Source: a bacterium (GTDB lineage Bacteria; Zhuqueibacterota; Zhuqueibacteria; Residuimicrobiales; Krinioviventaceae). From it: a stretch of DNA of 64,000 nt. The first letter of the stretch is position 1. Each line of letters opens with the position of its first letter. Below, piece after piece: positions 33,611 through 44,064 of the stretch. Both the position numbers and the translations under genes were made by a program. The notes beneath the pieces are model-generated. The model was not told the DNA's origin. It saw only the letters and a list, made by a program, of their open reading frames with translations, and searched no databases. Location of the stretch: contig JAKQIY010000068.1 in assembly GCA_029561455.1 (NCBI GenBank), forward strand, positions 434,001-498,000. Direction: 5' to 3'.

Positions 33611-36469
33611 CTACTTGATCAGCATCATCTTTCTCATATCCGTAAAGCCCTCGGCGTCCATGCGCAGGAAATACAGGCCTGATGAAAGTTTATTACCCGC
33701 ATCATCAGTCCCGTCCCACACAACTTGATAATTACCCGGATACTGATAATCTTCACACAAAATCTTGACACATGAGCCCTGAGTATTAAGAATAGTCATT
33801 TTAACTTTTGACAGATTCGGCAACTTGTAGATAATATTTGTGACAGGATTAAAGGGATTCGGATAGTTTTGCATTAACGCATACTGTTGTGGTAATTGAG
33901 TGGCAGGTTTTAAATCAGTTGTAATTGATGTTGTAAAGGTCATATCCTCACCATACGATGTTCCGGCAGTACTGTTCGCTTTTACCCGGTAATGAAAAGT
34001 AACATTCGACTCCAAACCATTCAAGACGGCGCTAACTGCGGTAGTATTCGTACCGGAAATCGGACTATTGGCCGCAATAATTTCACTGCTATAATCAGCA
34101 GTCAAACCATATTGGAATGTTACAGTTGACGAAATACCGTTTGCATTTACAAAGCCATTTAAAGTAGCGGAAGAATCCGTAACATTCGTTGCCGCGGAAG
34201 TAATTACAAAAGCAGGGTTACCGATAGTTGCAAACGTTGCATCCTCACCAAAAGTTGTACCGCCAGAATTAGTTGCCAAAACCCGGTAATGAAAAGTAGT
34301 ATTGGGAGTCAAACCGTTTAACGATGCCTGAACTGAGGTTGTCTCTGTGCCGGTAACAGGACTACTGGCGGCTGTTATTTCACTGCCATAACTTTCAGAT
34401 ACACCATATTGAAATTTTACGATTGCTGAGACTCCATTTGGATTTACATAGCCGTTTAAAATGGCGGTGGATTGAGTTATATTTGTTGCCGGGGATGTGA
34501 ATACAAAAGGAAGATTTGCAGTGGTGGTAAAAATGGCATCATCGCCAAAAGATTTACCCCCGGAATTGGTAGCAACCACACGATAATGATAAATAGTGTT
34601 GGGTGTTAAGCCAGATATTTCAGCACTTACATTTGTTAAAGCAGTACCGCTCACCGGACTGTTAAAGGCGTATATTTCACTCCCGTAATTTTCTGATGTT
34701 CCATATTGAAAAATTACGGATGTGGATTGATTGTTGGCATTAACCTTGCCATTCACAGAGGCTGTGGTTTGGGTTACATTTGTCGCCGGGAAAGTAGTAA
34801 CGACCGGCGCTTTGGCAGTTGGCGTAAAAGTGAAATCATCACCATAGGATGTACCGGCTGAATTGGTCGCAACAACCCGGAAGTGATATAGAGAGTCGGC
34901 TAACAGGTTTGATATATCAACATGGACAAGTGAAAAAGTAGTGCCATTGAGCGGACTGTTAATGGCAAACACTTCATTACTATAATTTGTCGATATTCCA
35001 TATTGAAATTTTACAGTTGTTGGCAAGCCTCTGGCATTAACACGACCATTTAACCGGGCGGTTGTAAGGGTAACATCCGTAGCTTCACTGGTGATAGCGA
35101 CAGGCTCACAATTTTCACAAGTATTGCCAGCTAAAAGAACTGCTGTGCCAAACAAAGAAGCGTCCTGCCAGGAATTATTGTCATTACTCCACCACCTGGT
35201 CTCGCCACTGCGGTACAAGCTGGGATCATCCTGGTCGTTGAACTGGACTTCAAAACCAATGAACATATCTTCCTCAGGTGTCCAGCCAAGTTCTGAATAC
35301 GGTATTTTCCACTCCATAGTCCAACCCCACTCGGTCACCTGGCAAGCATAATCGGCAGCAGGGGTATCGGAGAATAAACGGCGCAATTGCTTGTCATTTA
35401 TATCATAGGGAATACCGTCGTTTGTAAAATCATTTTTGCTATTGTCTCCGTCAAAATATAATTCAAAGCCATCTTTTTCCCAGTCGCCTCCAACTTCCGT
35501 GCTGATTATGTCATCACGGACATTGGCAAAGAAATAGAAATAGTTATCATCCCACATTACCCGGAAATCGAAATCCATATCGTTCCAGTCATCAACTCTT
35601 TCATAGATGTTCCAGGTATCATCCGGGACATAGGCATTTTGAGTAATATATGTATTACTGGAGAAATCCGGTGAAACATCCCAAATTTCCTCCATAACAC
35701 CATCAATTTGCGGCTCTGCAGGCGCTTTGATAATTCGTAGTACTTCTCCTGCAATATAGTCATCAAGGGCAGCGGTGCCGAAAATGCTGGGATCATACCA
35801 GGAATTGTTGGAAACGTCCCACCAGCGCCAACCGGAATTGCGTATACCGGTATCATTATCATTATTTTGAATCTCAAAACCAAATTCCCATTCTTCAGCC
35901 GGTATAATCTGTAAATCGGCAAGGGGTATAGACATTTCCATAAAGTAACCAATATCTGTAAAGGTAAAAACGAATACGATCCCTGAATTATCCATACCCC
36001 AGTCTCCACCGGAATTACCATACCCACGATCTATATCAGTACCATATAAATATGTTGTATTGATACGTAATTGCACATCATCATAACCATCAAAAAATTG
36101 AGGCGCTTTAGAATTATCAGCATCAAAATATAACTCGATGCCATCCTGGTCCCAGGGGTTAGCAGCATCAGAATTTATAATATCATCATGGAAAATAAAA
36201 AACCCATACAGATTTTCATCATCATAAAGTAATTTAAATTGACCCCATAAATCAAACCAGTCATCCGGGGGATTATCGCTATCCAATGCTTTTGTCATAA
36301 CCGTATTGGTTACACTGTACCAGATAGGGTCCATTTCGCCGTCTATCACTGGCGGTACTTCAGCCCTGGGTATTTGGAGTATCGAATTCACGTCCAGGGT
36401 GGCTTGTAAAGATGTAGCCAGGGAAAAAATCACAACAAACAAAATTACCAATAAAGAACAGGATCTCAT
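33611..36469 (-). CDS. Large secreted protein: two CBM9-like domains, four Fn3-like modules, sorting domain
   Basis: A 952-residue protein with a signal peptide. Two carbohydrate-family-9-like (DOMON-type) domains follow at ~30-230 (PPVIDGEMDPIWYSV, DDENLYGFFIFHDD) and ~240-440 (EPQIDGVMEEIWDV, DWEKDGFELYFDGDNSKND). Four ~95-residue Fn3-like modules span ~455-845, each opening with an ATxVT..TA.LNG pattern and ending YHYRV-x5-GT-x-YG. The sorting domain is MQNYPNPFNPVTNI ending KMMLIK. It is the largest of four paralogues and is separated from the other three by 545 bp, so it is transcribed on its own. GGAGG precedes ATG 36469. Likely a surface or released glycan-binding protein; no catalytic domain seen. 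Confidence 0.85.
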   Translation of the reverse strand: MRSCSLLVILFVVIFSLATSLQATLDVNSILQIPRAEVPPVIDGEMDPIWYSVTNTVMTKALDSDNPPDDWFDLWGQFKLLYDDENLYGFFIFHDDIINSDAANPWDQDGIELYFDADNSKAPQFFDGYDDVQLRINTTYLYGTDIDRGYGNSGGDWGMDNSGIVFVFTFTDIGYFMEMSIPLADLQIIPAEEWEFGFEIQNNDNDTGIRNSGWRWWDVSNNSWYDPSIFGTAALDDYIAGEVLRIIKAPAEPQIDGVMEEIWDVSPDFSSNTYITQNAYVPDDTWNIYERVDDWNDMDFDFRVMWDDNYFYFFANVRDDIISTEVGGDWEKDGFELYFDGDNSKNDFTNDGIPYDINDKQLRRLFSDTPAADYACQVTEWGWTMEWKIPYSELGWTPEEDMFIGFEVQFNDQDDPSLYRSGETRWWSNDNNSWQDASLFGTAVLLAGNTCENCEPVAITSEATDVTLTTARLNGRVNARGLPTTVKFQYGISTNYSNEVFAINSPLNGTTFSLVHVDISNLLADSLYHFRVVATNSAGTSYGDDFTFTPTAKAPVVTTFPATNVTQTTASVNGKVNANNQSTSVIFQYGTSENYGSEIYAFNSPVSGTALTNVSAEISGLTPNTIYHYRVVATNSGGKSFGDDAIFTTTANLPFVFTSPATNITQSTAILNGYVNPNGVSAIVKFQYGVSESYGSEITAASSPVTGTETTSVQASLNGLTPNTTFHYRVLATNSGGTTFGEDATFATIGNPAFVITSAATNVTDSSATLNGFVNANGISSTVTFQYGLTADYSSEIIAANSPISGTNTTAVSAVLNGLESNVTFHYRVKANSTAGTSYGEDMTFTTSITTDLKPATQLPQQYALMQNYPNPFNPVTNIIYKLPNLSKVKMTILNTQGSCVKILCEDYQYPGNYQVVWDGTDDAGNKLSSGLYFLRMDAEGFTDMRKMMLIK

Positions 36470-37014
36470 AAGACCTCCTTTAAATGATGTTTTTATGTAA
36501 TTTAGTAAGCTGTTTTTATTTTAGTAGCAATTAATACTTTGATTAAAGAACAACTTTAATAACCAGGTGATGATCTGGTTAGTATATCAATCATAAAAAT
36601 TAAGGTATAACAAAGAAATAAATTGACAGTTATTAAAGAATTCTTTAAATAGAGGGGCAGAGAATATCAAGCAAAGTGGAGGAAAAATTTATTAAATTCT
36701 TTTTTTATCAGTAAAAATTATATTCGATACGTCACGATTTTTCTTAATATGGGGTCGATTTCTTTATATATTGATCCCAAAATATTCTTCACAACAAAAA
36801 AGCGGGAAAGTAAATTTCATGGTAATGGATTTATTTATCATCAGATTCAATAAATTGAATTTTTTGCTACAATTATTAATCGTGTCCTTTTTACTAGAAA
36901 AATTATAAGTAAAAATGACATCTTAATTCCCAGTAAAAAATGTAATCAGATCCGAGTTCTGCAATTAAGCAGGTATGTATAGTTATAGTTAATACCTGTT
37001 ACGAAATTCACCTC
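36470..37014. other. 545-bp intergenic, AT-rich, no gene
   Basis: It contains the promoter of the 952-residue paralogue on one side and the 3' end of the three-gene paralogue operon on the other. Apart from the stem-loop at 36970-36998, I see no open frame with coding character. Confidence 0.5.
36970..36998 (-). terminator. Stem-loop after the CBM9 paralogue operon
   Basis: caggtat (36970-36976) pairs with atacctg (36992-36998) about 16 nt after the stop at 37015. The T tract is weak. Confidence 0.45.
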
Positions 37015-39282
37015 CTACTTGACCAGCATGATCTTTTTCATATCCGTAAAGCCATCGGCGTCCATGCGCAGGAAATACAGGCCTGATGCTACTTGAGCGC
37101 CCGATTCGTCCGCGCCTTCCCATAACAGTGGATAGCGGCCGGGGCCCTGCGCGCCGGTGAACAGCGTCCGCACCAGTTCGCCTTGCAGGTTATAGATCAT
37201 GATCTTAACATGCGAGTTCACCGGCAACTCATAAACAATATTCGTCACCGGGTTGGCGGGATTGGGGAAATTCTGCTGCAAGGAGAATTGCTGGGGTACA
37301 GGCAAGCTGGCGGCAATATCAGTCGATTCCAAAGTAGTAAACGTCATATCCCGGCCATAAGCCGTGCCGGCGGTACTGGAGGTCACAACCCGGTAATGAT
37401 ATGTTGTGTTGGCAGTTAAACCTGTCACATTTGCGCTTACCAGGGTGGTGATTGTATCGGTAACTGTACTATTTACTGCCGAATACTGTTTATCATAATT
37501 TAAAGACTCACTATATTGAAATATTACAGTGGTTGGAATCCCTTTAGCATTTACCTCGCCATGTAATACGGCGGTAGTTGGCGATATATCGGTTGCCGTT
37601 TGCGTCTGCACTACGGGTAAATCGGGAGAGGTGGTAAAGGATGTACCATAGGTATAGGTTTTATACGAACCCCAGTTAGCTATTACCCGATAATAATAAG
37701 TAGTATTTGGGATTAAATCGAACAAATCTGCATATGCCTCTTTATTTAATGCATTAATGACAGGGCTGTTGGCAGCGATTATTTCCTTACCATAATGTGG
37801 ATTGTTACCCCATTGAAATTTAACTCCGGTCGGTATTCCTTCATAAACCACCTTCACATAACAGTTAATCCGGGCAGATATACTGGTTACATCAGTAGCT
37901 TCACACACTTGCACATCAGGCCAACAATTGCCACAACAATATCCAGATACTACAATTGCAGTACCAAACATTGAAGCATCCTGCCAGGTATTATTATCAT
38001 TACCCCACCACCTGGCAATGCCGCTTCGTAGTAAAGCAGGATCATCCTGGTCATTTAATTGTACCTCAAATCCAATAATGTTATCATAAGGATCAAAGCC
38101 CAGATCAGTTAATGGGATCCTCCATTCCATAGTCCAACCCAATTCAGTTCTTTGGCAAGCGCAATCATCAGTCGGTGTATCGCTAAAAATCTGGCGTAGA
38201 TGTTTATCATTATCATCATAAGGAATACCATTATGGGTAAAATCATTTTTACTGTTGTCACCGTCAAAAAATAGTTCAATGCCGTCTTTTTGCCAATCTT
38301 CTCCTGCTTCTGTGCTGATCATGTCATCGCGGACAGTGGCAAAAAAATACAAATAATAATCGTGTGTCATAACACGAAAATTAAAATCCATATCATTCCA
38401 GTCATCAACACGTTCATAAATATTCCAGGCTTCATCAGGGATATAAGCATTATGAGTTACAAAAGTATTACTGGAATAATCCGGTATACCCTGCCAGGCA
38501 TCATCCAAATAACCGTCAATAACAGGTTCTGAAAATGAAGGTTCAATTCTTAAAGTATCACTGGCAATATAACCGTTCCAATAAGTAAAACCAAATTTAC
38601 TGGCATCAAACCAGGAACTATCGGTAGAACTCCACCACCGCCAGCCGGAATCACGTACTCCTGTATCACTATCATTGATCTGCACTTCAAGACCGATTTC
38701 ATCATTATAATGCGCATCAAGTTGCAGTGCGTAAAGTGGAATAGAGATTTCAAGATTATAGCCAAGTTCGGTCTGTTGAAATGCGAAAACTATACCGGAA
38801 TTATCAAAACCCCAGTTGAAGCCATTATTACCATAATATGCTTCAACATCAGTACCACTCAGCCATTCTGTATTGATGCGTAACTGCACATCATTAACAC
38901 CATCATAAACACCTTCAGTATAGGAATTATCAGAATTAAAAAAAAGATCAATGCCGTCCTGATCCGTTGAATTGGCGTTTGTTGAATTGATACTGTCATC
39001 ATGGATAATAAAAAAACCGTAAAGGTTCAGATCATCATGCATTAATTTAAATTTTCCCCACAAATCGAACCAGTTATCTGGTGCAGCTTCTTTTTCCAGG
39101 GGTTTGGTCATTATAGAATTCGTAACACTGTACCAGATCGGGTCCATTTTCCCATCGATTACTGGTGCAAAGCTTGCACTAGGAATCAATTGCAATAATT
39201 CAGCATCAAAGGAAGCGTATATTGAGTTGACCTGGAACAATACCACAATCAACATAACCAGAATAAAAGTTAGACGATACAT
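37015..39282 (-). CDS. Secreted protein: two CBM9-like domains, two Fn3-like modules, sorting domain
   Basis: A 755-residue paralogue of the 952-residue protein. CBM9-like domains lie at ~25-230 (APVIDGKMDPIWYSV, IDLFFNSDNSYTEG) and ~235-440 (EPVIDGYLDDAWQGI, DWQKDGIELFFDGDNSKND). Two Fn3-like modules follow (EATDVTSISARINCY; ATDISPTTAVLHGEV), then a sorting domain with QQNFPNPANPVTNI ending KKIMLVK. In this sorting domain Ala replaces the usual Phe of PNPFN, a change shared with the next two genes. It is the last gene of a three-gene operon starting at 43569. GGGAGG precedes ATG 39282. Confidence 0.85.
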   Translation of the reverse strand: MYRLTFILVMLIVVLFQVNSIYASFDAELLQLIPSASFAPVIDGKMDPIWYSVTNSIMTKPLEKEAAPDNWFDLWGKFKLMHDDLNLYGFFIIHDDSINSTNANSTDQDGIDLFFNSDNSYTEGVYDGVNDVQLRINTEWLSGTDVEAYYGNNGFNWGFDNSGIVFAFQQTELGYNLEISIPLYALQLDAHYNDEIGLEVQINDSDTGVRDSGWRWWSSTDSSWFDASKFGFTYWNGYIASDTLRIEPSFSEPVIDGYLDDAWQGIPDYSSNTFVTHNAYIPDEAWNIYERVDDWNDMDFNFRVMTHDYYLYFFATVRDDMISTEAGEDWQKDGIELFFDGDNSKNDFTHNGIPYDDNDKHLRQIFSDTPTDDCACQRTELGWTMEWRIPLTDLGFDPYDNIIGFEVQLNDQDDPALLRSGIARWWGNDNNTWQDASMFGTAIVVSGYCCGNCWPDVQVCEATDVTSISARINCYVKVVYEGIPTGVKFQWGNNPHYGKEIIAANSPVINALNKEAYADLFDLIPNTTYYYRVIANWGSYKTYTYGTSFTTSPDLPVVQTQTATDISPTTAVLHGEVNAKGIPTTVIFQYSESLNYDKQYSAVNSTVTDTITTLVSANVTGLTANTTYHYRVVTSSTAGTAYGRDMTFTTLESTDIAASLPVPQQFSLQQNFPNPANPVTNIVYELPVNSHVKIMIYNLQGELVRTLFTGAQGPGRYPLLWEGADESGAQVASGLYFLRMDADGFTDMKKIMLVK

Positions 39283-39323
39283 ATTGACCTCCCAAAATCA
39301 AGTACCAATAATTTTTATGCACA

Positions 39324-41585
39324 CTATTTGATCAGCATGATCTTTTTCATATCCGTAAAGCCATCGGCGTCCATGCGCAGGAAATACAGGCCTGATGCTA
39401 CTTGAGCGCCCGATTCGTCCGCGCCGTCCCATAACAGCGGATAGCGGCCGGGGCCCTGCGCGCCGGTGTACAGCGTCCGCACCAGTTCGCCTTTGAGGTT
39501 ATAGACGGTGATATTGACATTTGACCCAACCGGCAGCTCATAAACAATGTTCGTCACCGGGTTGGCGGGATTGGGAAAATTCTGCTGTAAAGAGAATTGC
39601 TGCGGTACAGGCATGGTTGGTGCAATATCAGTCGATTCTAAAGTCGTAAACGTCATATACCGACTATAAGCCGTGCCGGCGGTACTGGTGGTCACAACTC
39701 TATAATAATAAGTTAAATTCGGAAACAGGCTGGTCAACCTGGCTTTTACAGAAGAAAAGCCTGTATTTGTAAGCGGACTTTCAAAAGCAGGTATTTCATT
39801 TCCATAATCAATCCATCTGCCATACTGAAATGTTACCGTTGCTGGCGTTTCTTTTATATCAACCTCACCCTGTAATAGCGCAGTTGTTGAAGTAATTTCG
39901 GTTGCCGGTAAAGAATGAACGACCGGCAAAACGGATGAGGTTGTAAATGTTTTATCTTCTCCATCAACATCACAAAACAATTGAAACGCATTCACCCGGT
40001 AATGATAGGTGGTATTGGGCAACAAATCTGTAAGTTCAGCAAAAACAGGAAGTGTTATATTTCCAATAATGGGACAATGGATAGCTGTTATCTCTTTATC
40101 ATAATCTGAAGTGAGTCCATATTGAAATTTAATCATTGTTCCTGAATCACCATTATGGACAATACCATTCAAGCGGCATGACGTCTCTGTTATATCGGTT
40201 GCATCACATGTAATTGGAACAAGGTCACATCCAGAATCACAGACTGGGGGAATGTAAGCAGTTCCAAACATGGAAGCATCCAGCGAGGCATTATTATCAT
40301 TACCCCACCAGCGCATAGCGCTGCTGCGCAACAACGCCGGATCGTCCTGATCGTTTAACTGCACATCAAATCCAAATTCACTGTTCCATTCCGGTGTCCA
40401 GCCCAGTTCCGAATAAGGTATTCGCCATTCCATGGTCCAGCCCGACTTGGTTACCTGGCAGGCACAATCATTGGTCGGAATATCGCTAAAAACCTGGCGA
40501 TAATGCCGATCATTATCATCATAAGGAATTCCTTCATTAGTAAAATCATTTTTACTGTTATCGCCGTCAAAGTAGAACTCGATTCCATCCTTTTCCCAGT
40601 CCTCTCCGGCTTCGGTACTAATAATGTCGTCATAGACATTGGCAAAAAGATAAAAACAATATGAACCGTACATAATACGAAAATCAAAATATGCATCTTT
40701 CCAATCTTCGAGTCGTTCATAGATATTCCAGGCATCTGGAATGTATGCAGTCTGAGTAACATAATTATGACCTGAAAAAACAGGGGCTTCACTCCATGAT
40801 TCTTCCATAATACCATCAATTACAAAATCAATGTATGATTTTATAATAGGTAATTTCCCATCAATAGTCATATAATCCATCCCGGCGCTGCCCCAAATAC
40901 TGGGGTTTTGCCAGGAATTGCCGCTGCTGCTCCACCATTTCCACTCAGCGGAACGGGCATCTCCATCATTATCGTTGATCTGTACTTCAAAACCGAAATC
41001 CCAACCGACGGTCCCTTCCATCATTAAATTGGTAAGTGGAATGACGCTTTCCAGAGCATACCCAAATTCGGTAAATTTGAACGCCCAATCTATACCGGAT
41101 CTGGCAAAGGGGGCAGACGGCCACTCTCCAGTTGTGCCAAAGCCGGTTTCCGGATGAATACCGTCCGGCACCCATTGGGTATTGAAACGTAGCTGGATAT
41201 CATCCAGAGTGTCAAAAGTTTCCATTTTGCTGTTATCGGCATCAAAATAGAGTTCGATTCCATCTTGTTCCCAAGTGTTGACAGCTTCCGGCTGAATAAC
41301 ATCATCATGGACATCAATGAACAGGTAGAGATTGCTATCGTCCCATAATAATTTTACTTTACCCCACACATCGAACCAGTCATCAATTGTATAACCGGTG
41401 ACCAATTTTTCCAGCAGCAGGTTGCTTACACAGTACCACACCGGGTCCATTTCACCGTCAATGACCGGCGGCACTTCCGCTTTGGGGAACCAGTAAGTAG
41501 AATCGGCATCCAGAGTGGCCTGGGCAGCTCCGGTATGCAACAGAATAATTACCAAAGCGATCAGCAATAAAGTAAAACGATACAT
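39324..41585 (-). CDS. Secreted protein: two CBM9-like domains, two Fn3-like modules, sorting domain
   Basis: A 753-residue paralogue. CBM9-like domains: PPVIDGEMDPVWYCVSNL and DGIMEESWSEAPVFSGHNY, each followed by the KDGIEFYFDGDNSKND type acidic loop. The Fn3-like modules open DATDITETSCRLNG and ATEITSTTALLQGEV. The sorting domain has QQNFPNPANPVTNI ending KKIMLIK. The first domain is closest to that of the 41596-43569 protein (same ADSTYWFPK opening and HPETGFG against HPEAGFG). It starts 10 nt after the preceding gene's stop, with GGGAGG before ATG 41585. Confidence 0.85.
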   Translation of the reverse strand: MYRFTLLLIALVIILLHTGAAQATLDADSTYWFPKAEVPPVIDGEMDPVWYCVSNLLLEKLVTGYTIDDWFDVWGKVKLLWDDSNLYLFIDVHDDVIQPEAVNTWEQDGIELYFDADNSKMETFDTLDDIQLRFNTQWVPDGIHPETGFGTTGEWPSAPFARSGIDWAFKFTEFGYALESVIPLTNLMMEGTVGWDFGFEVQINDNDGDARSAEWKWWSSSGNSWQNPSIWGSAGMDYMTIDGKLPIIKSYIDFVIDGIMEESWSEAPVFSGHNYVTQTAYIPDAWNIYERLEDWKDAYFDFRIMYGSYCFYLFANVYDDIISTEAGEDWEKDGIEFYFDGDNSKNDFTNEGIPYDDNDRHYRQVFSDIPTNDCACQVTKSGWTMEWRIPYSELGWTPEWNSEFGFDVQLNDQDDPALLRSSAMRWWGNDNNASLDASMFGTAYIPPVCDSGCDLVPITCDATDITETSCRLNGIVHNGDSGTMIKFQYGLTSDYDKEITAIHCPIIGNITLPVFAELTDLLPNTTYHYRVNAFQLFCDVDGEDKTFTTSSVLPVVHSLPATEITSTTALLQGEVDIKETPATVTFQYGRWIDYGNEIPAFESPLTNTGFSSVKARLTSLFPNLTYYYRVVTTSTAGTAYSRYMTFTTLESTDIAPTMPVPQQFSLQQNFPNPANPVTNIVYELPVGSNVNITVYNLKGELVRTLYTGAQGPGRYPLLWDGADESGAQVASGLYFLRMDADGFTDMKKIMLIK

Positions 41586-41595
41586 AATGACCTCC

Positions 41596-43569
41596 CTATT
41601 TTATCAGCATGATCTTTTTCATATCCGTAAAGCCATCGGCGTCCATGCGCAGGAAATACAGGCCTGATGCTACTTGAGCGCCCGATTCGTCCGCGCCGTC
41701 CCATAACAGCGGATAGCGGCCGGCACCTTGCTCGCCATTATAAAGCGTCCGCACCAGTTCGCCTTGCAGGTTATAGACGGTGATCTTGACATGAGAACCA
41801 ACCGGCAATTCATAAACAATGTTCGTCACCGGGTTAGCGGGATTGGGGAAATTCTGCTGTAAAGAGAATTGCTGAGGTAAGGGGATGGTTGTTGAAATAT
41901 CCGTAGAACTCAAAGTTGTAAAGGTCATATCTTCACCACTACCGGTATGACAGGAACTGCTGGCGACAAAACGGTAATGATAGGTTGTATCTGGAATAAG
42001 ATCATGTAAATCACCAGAGAATATCATTTCATATTTATTTTTAATGGGTGAATCGGTAATTATAATCTCCGAGCCGTAAGAGGTAGTGGTTCCATATTGA
42101 AACCGCAAATTAGTAGGGTAGCTATCAATATAAGCCATACCGTATACCCGTGCGGAAGTGGAGGTAATATCGGTTGCTTCCATAGTTATCGCAATTGGCC
42201 AGCACTCATTGCAACAACAACATCCCTGGATATTTATAACTGCAGTACCCAGCATGGAAGCATCCAGCCAGGCATAATGGTCGGTTCCCCACCATCTCAT
42301 GATGCCGCTGCGTTTTAATGCCGGGTCATCCTGATCATTCAACTGCACATCAAAACCGATTTCCAAACCTCTTTCCGGGTTCCAGCCGAGGTCGGTATAA
42401 GGAACACGCCACTCCATGGTCCAGCCGGTTTCAGTACGTTGACAGGCATAATCATCGGCGGGAATATCACTGAAAACCCGACGCAGTTGCCGGTCGTTGG
42501 CATCATAAGGTATACCCTCATTTAAATAATCATTTTTACTGTTGTCTCCGTCAAAGTAGAGTTCAATACCATCCTTTTCCCATTCTTCACCAGCTTCAAT
42601 AGAGATAATATCATCATAGACGGTGGTAAAGAGGAAAAAAAACTCTTCATTGCTCATTACCCGAAAATCAAAGTACATATCTTTCCAGTCATCAACCCTT
42701 TCGTAAATATTCCAGTCATCGGGAACATTGGCAGTTTGTGTGACATAATTATGGGCGGAAAAAACCGGACAATGCTCCCATGCATCATCCAAAATCCCAT
42801 CAATAACCGGTTCATCGTAAGCACCTTCAACCGGCAAGCTTCCATCAGTAGAGATATTATCCATCCCGGCGCTACCCCAAATACTCGGTAGCTGCCAGGA
42901 ATTGCCGCTGGTGCTCCACCATTTGTATTCGGCGGAACGGGCATCTCCATCATTGTCATTGATCTGTACTTCAAAACCAAAATCCCAATCTGAAACGCCT
43001 TCCATCAGCAAATTAGCCAGAGGTATGCATCCTTCCAGCACGTACCCAAAATCGGTAAATCTGAATACCCAATCTATACCGGTTCTGTCAAAGGGAGCAG
43101 CCGGCCATTCCCCCATTCCGCCAAAACCGGCTTCCGGATGAATACCGTCCGGTACCCAATCAGTATTAAAACGTAACTGTATATCATCAATCGTGTCAAA
43201 AGTTTCACACTTACTGTTATCAGCATCAAAATACAGTTCAACGCCATCTTGTTCATAGGTGTTGGTCGCGTCCGGCTGGATAACATCATCATGAACATCG
43301 ATGAACAAGTATAAATGGCTATCGTCCCATAATAATTTTACCCTGGCCCACACATCGAACCAGTCATCGATTGCATAACCGGTCACCAATTTTTCCAGTA
43401 CCAGGTTGGTTACACTGTACCACACCGGGTCCATTTCGCCGTCGATGATTGGCGGTTCACTTGTTTTTGGAAACCAGTAAGTAGAATCGGCATCCAGAGT
43501 GGCCTGGGCAGCATTAACCTGGGACAATGCAATAACAGCAATTATCAAAATAACCGGAAACCGTAACAT
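41596..43569 (-). CDS. Secreted protein: two CBM9-like domains, one Fn3-like module, sorting domain
   Basis: A 657-residue protein, the shortest of the four paralogues. It has a signal peptide (MLRFPVILIIAVIALSQ), CBM9-like domains (PPIIDGEMDPVWYSV; EPVIDGILDDAWEHC), a single Fn3-like module (EATDITSTSARVYGM), and a sorting domain (QQNFPNPANPVTNI) ending KKIMLIK. ATG 43569 has GGGAGG directly upstream; an in-frame ATG at 43623 would place 18 residues before the signal peptide. It is first in the operon and reads away from the CotH gene across a 495-bp divergent gap. Confidence 0.85.
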   Translation of the reverse strand: MLRFPVILIIAVIALSQVNAAQATLDADSTYWFPKTSEPPIIDGEMDPVWYSVTNLVLEKLVTGYAIDDWFDVWARVKLLWDDSHLYLFIDVHDDVIQPDATNTYEQDGVELYFDADNSKCETFDTIDDIQLRFNTDWVPDGIHPEAGFGGMGEWPAAPFDRTGIDWVFRFTDFGYVLEGCIPLANLLMEGVSDWDFGFEVQINDNDGDARSAEYKWWSTSGNSWQLPSIWGSAGMDNISTDGSLPVEGAYDEPVIDGILDDAWEHCPVFSAHNYVTQTANVPDDWNIYERVDDWKDMYFDFRVMSNEEFFFLFTTVYDDIISIEAGEEWEKDGIELYFDGDNSKNDYLNEGIPYDANDRQLRRVFSDIPADDYACQRTETGWTMEWRVPYTDLGWNPERGLEIGFDVQLNDQDDPALKRSGIMRWWGTDHYAWLDASMLGTAVINIQGCCCCNECWPIAITMEATDITSTSARVYGMAYIDSYPTNLRFQYGTTTSYGSEIIITDSPIKNKYEMIFSGDLHDLIPDTTYHYRFVASSSCHTGSGEDMTFTTLSSTDISTTIPLPQQFSLQQNFPNPANPVTNIVYELPVGSHVKITVYNLQGELVRTLYNGEQGAGRYPLLWDGADESGAQVASGLYFLRMDADGFTDMKKIMLIK

Positions 43570-44064
43570 AATACCTCCCAAATTTTTGAACCCGTCTGGC
43601 CCGCTAAATAGGGTAATATCCACAGCAGGTTTGGAAAAGATTATTCACAAAAACAGTATTACAAAATGCACTTTTAATAATGATCACTATTGCTGCGTAT
43701 GTGGAGTAATACTTGTTCATATACCCGCACAAAAAAAGTGAGATGCATTATTGCATCAAAAAAAATCGCCCGTGTCAGGAACAAATTCCTGGTTAAATAT
43801 ATTAAATTAGTAGTTGTTTGTCAATTCTTTTTTCAAAAATATCAAAAATTTACGGATTATTAATTGAAATCATAAATGACAAACCAGGCAATAACACAAC
43901 CGATCCGGGGTGAACAAGATGGTTGTTTTTTTTATAGCAATCTCGTATATTCGTCAATGCCGGCTCTTGCAGGCGCGGGCAAATTTGCGTTTACCAATTC
44001 TAACCAATTTCATATAATTAATAACCGGAAAAATATCCACAAACCAGAGATTGCGGACCGATAA
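43570..44064. other. 495-bp divergent promoter region
   Basis: It separates the minus-strand CBM9 operon from the plus-strand CotH/sulfatase genes and must hold both promoters. It is AT-rich. I see no convincing sigma-70 pair or inverted repeat, and the open frame at 43876-44064 is not credible as a gene. Confidence 0.5.

Noticed and set aside
33611-43569. Catalytic glycosidase annotation for the CBM9 proteins
   Set aside because: All domains match binding, spacer or sorting modules; no glycosidase catalytic motif was found.
43876-44064. 62-codon open frame directly upstream of the CotH gene
   Set aside because: No ribosome-binding site, no recognisable motif, and atypical composition for a protein of this genome; it ends just before the next start only by chance of frame.
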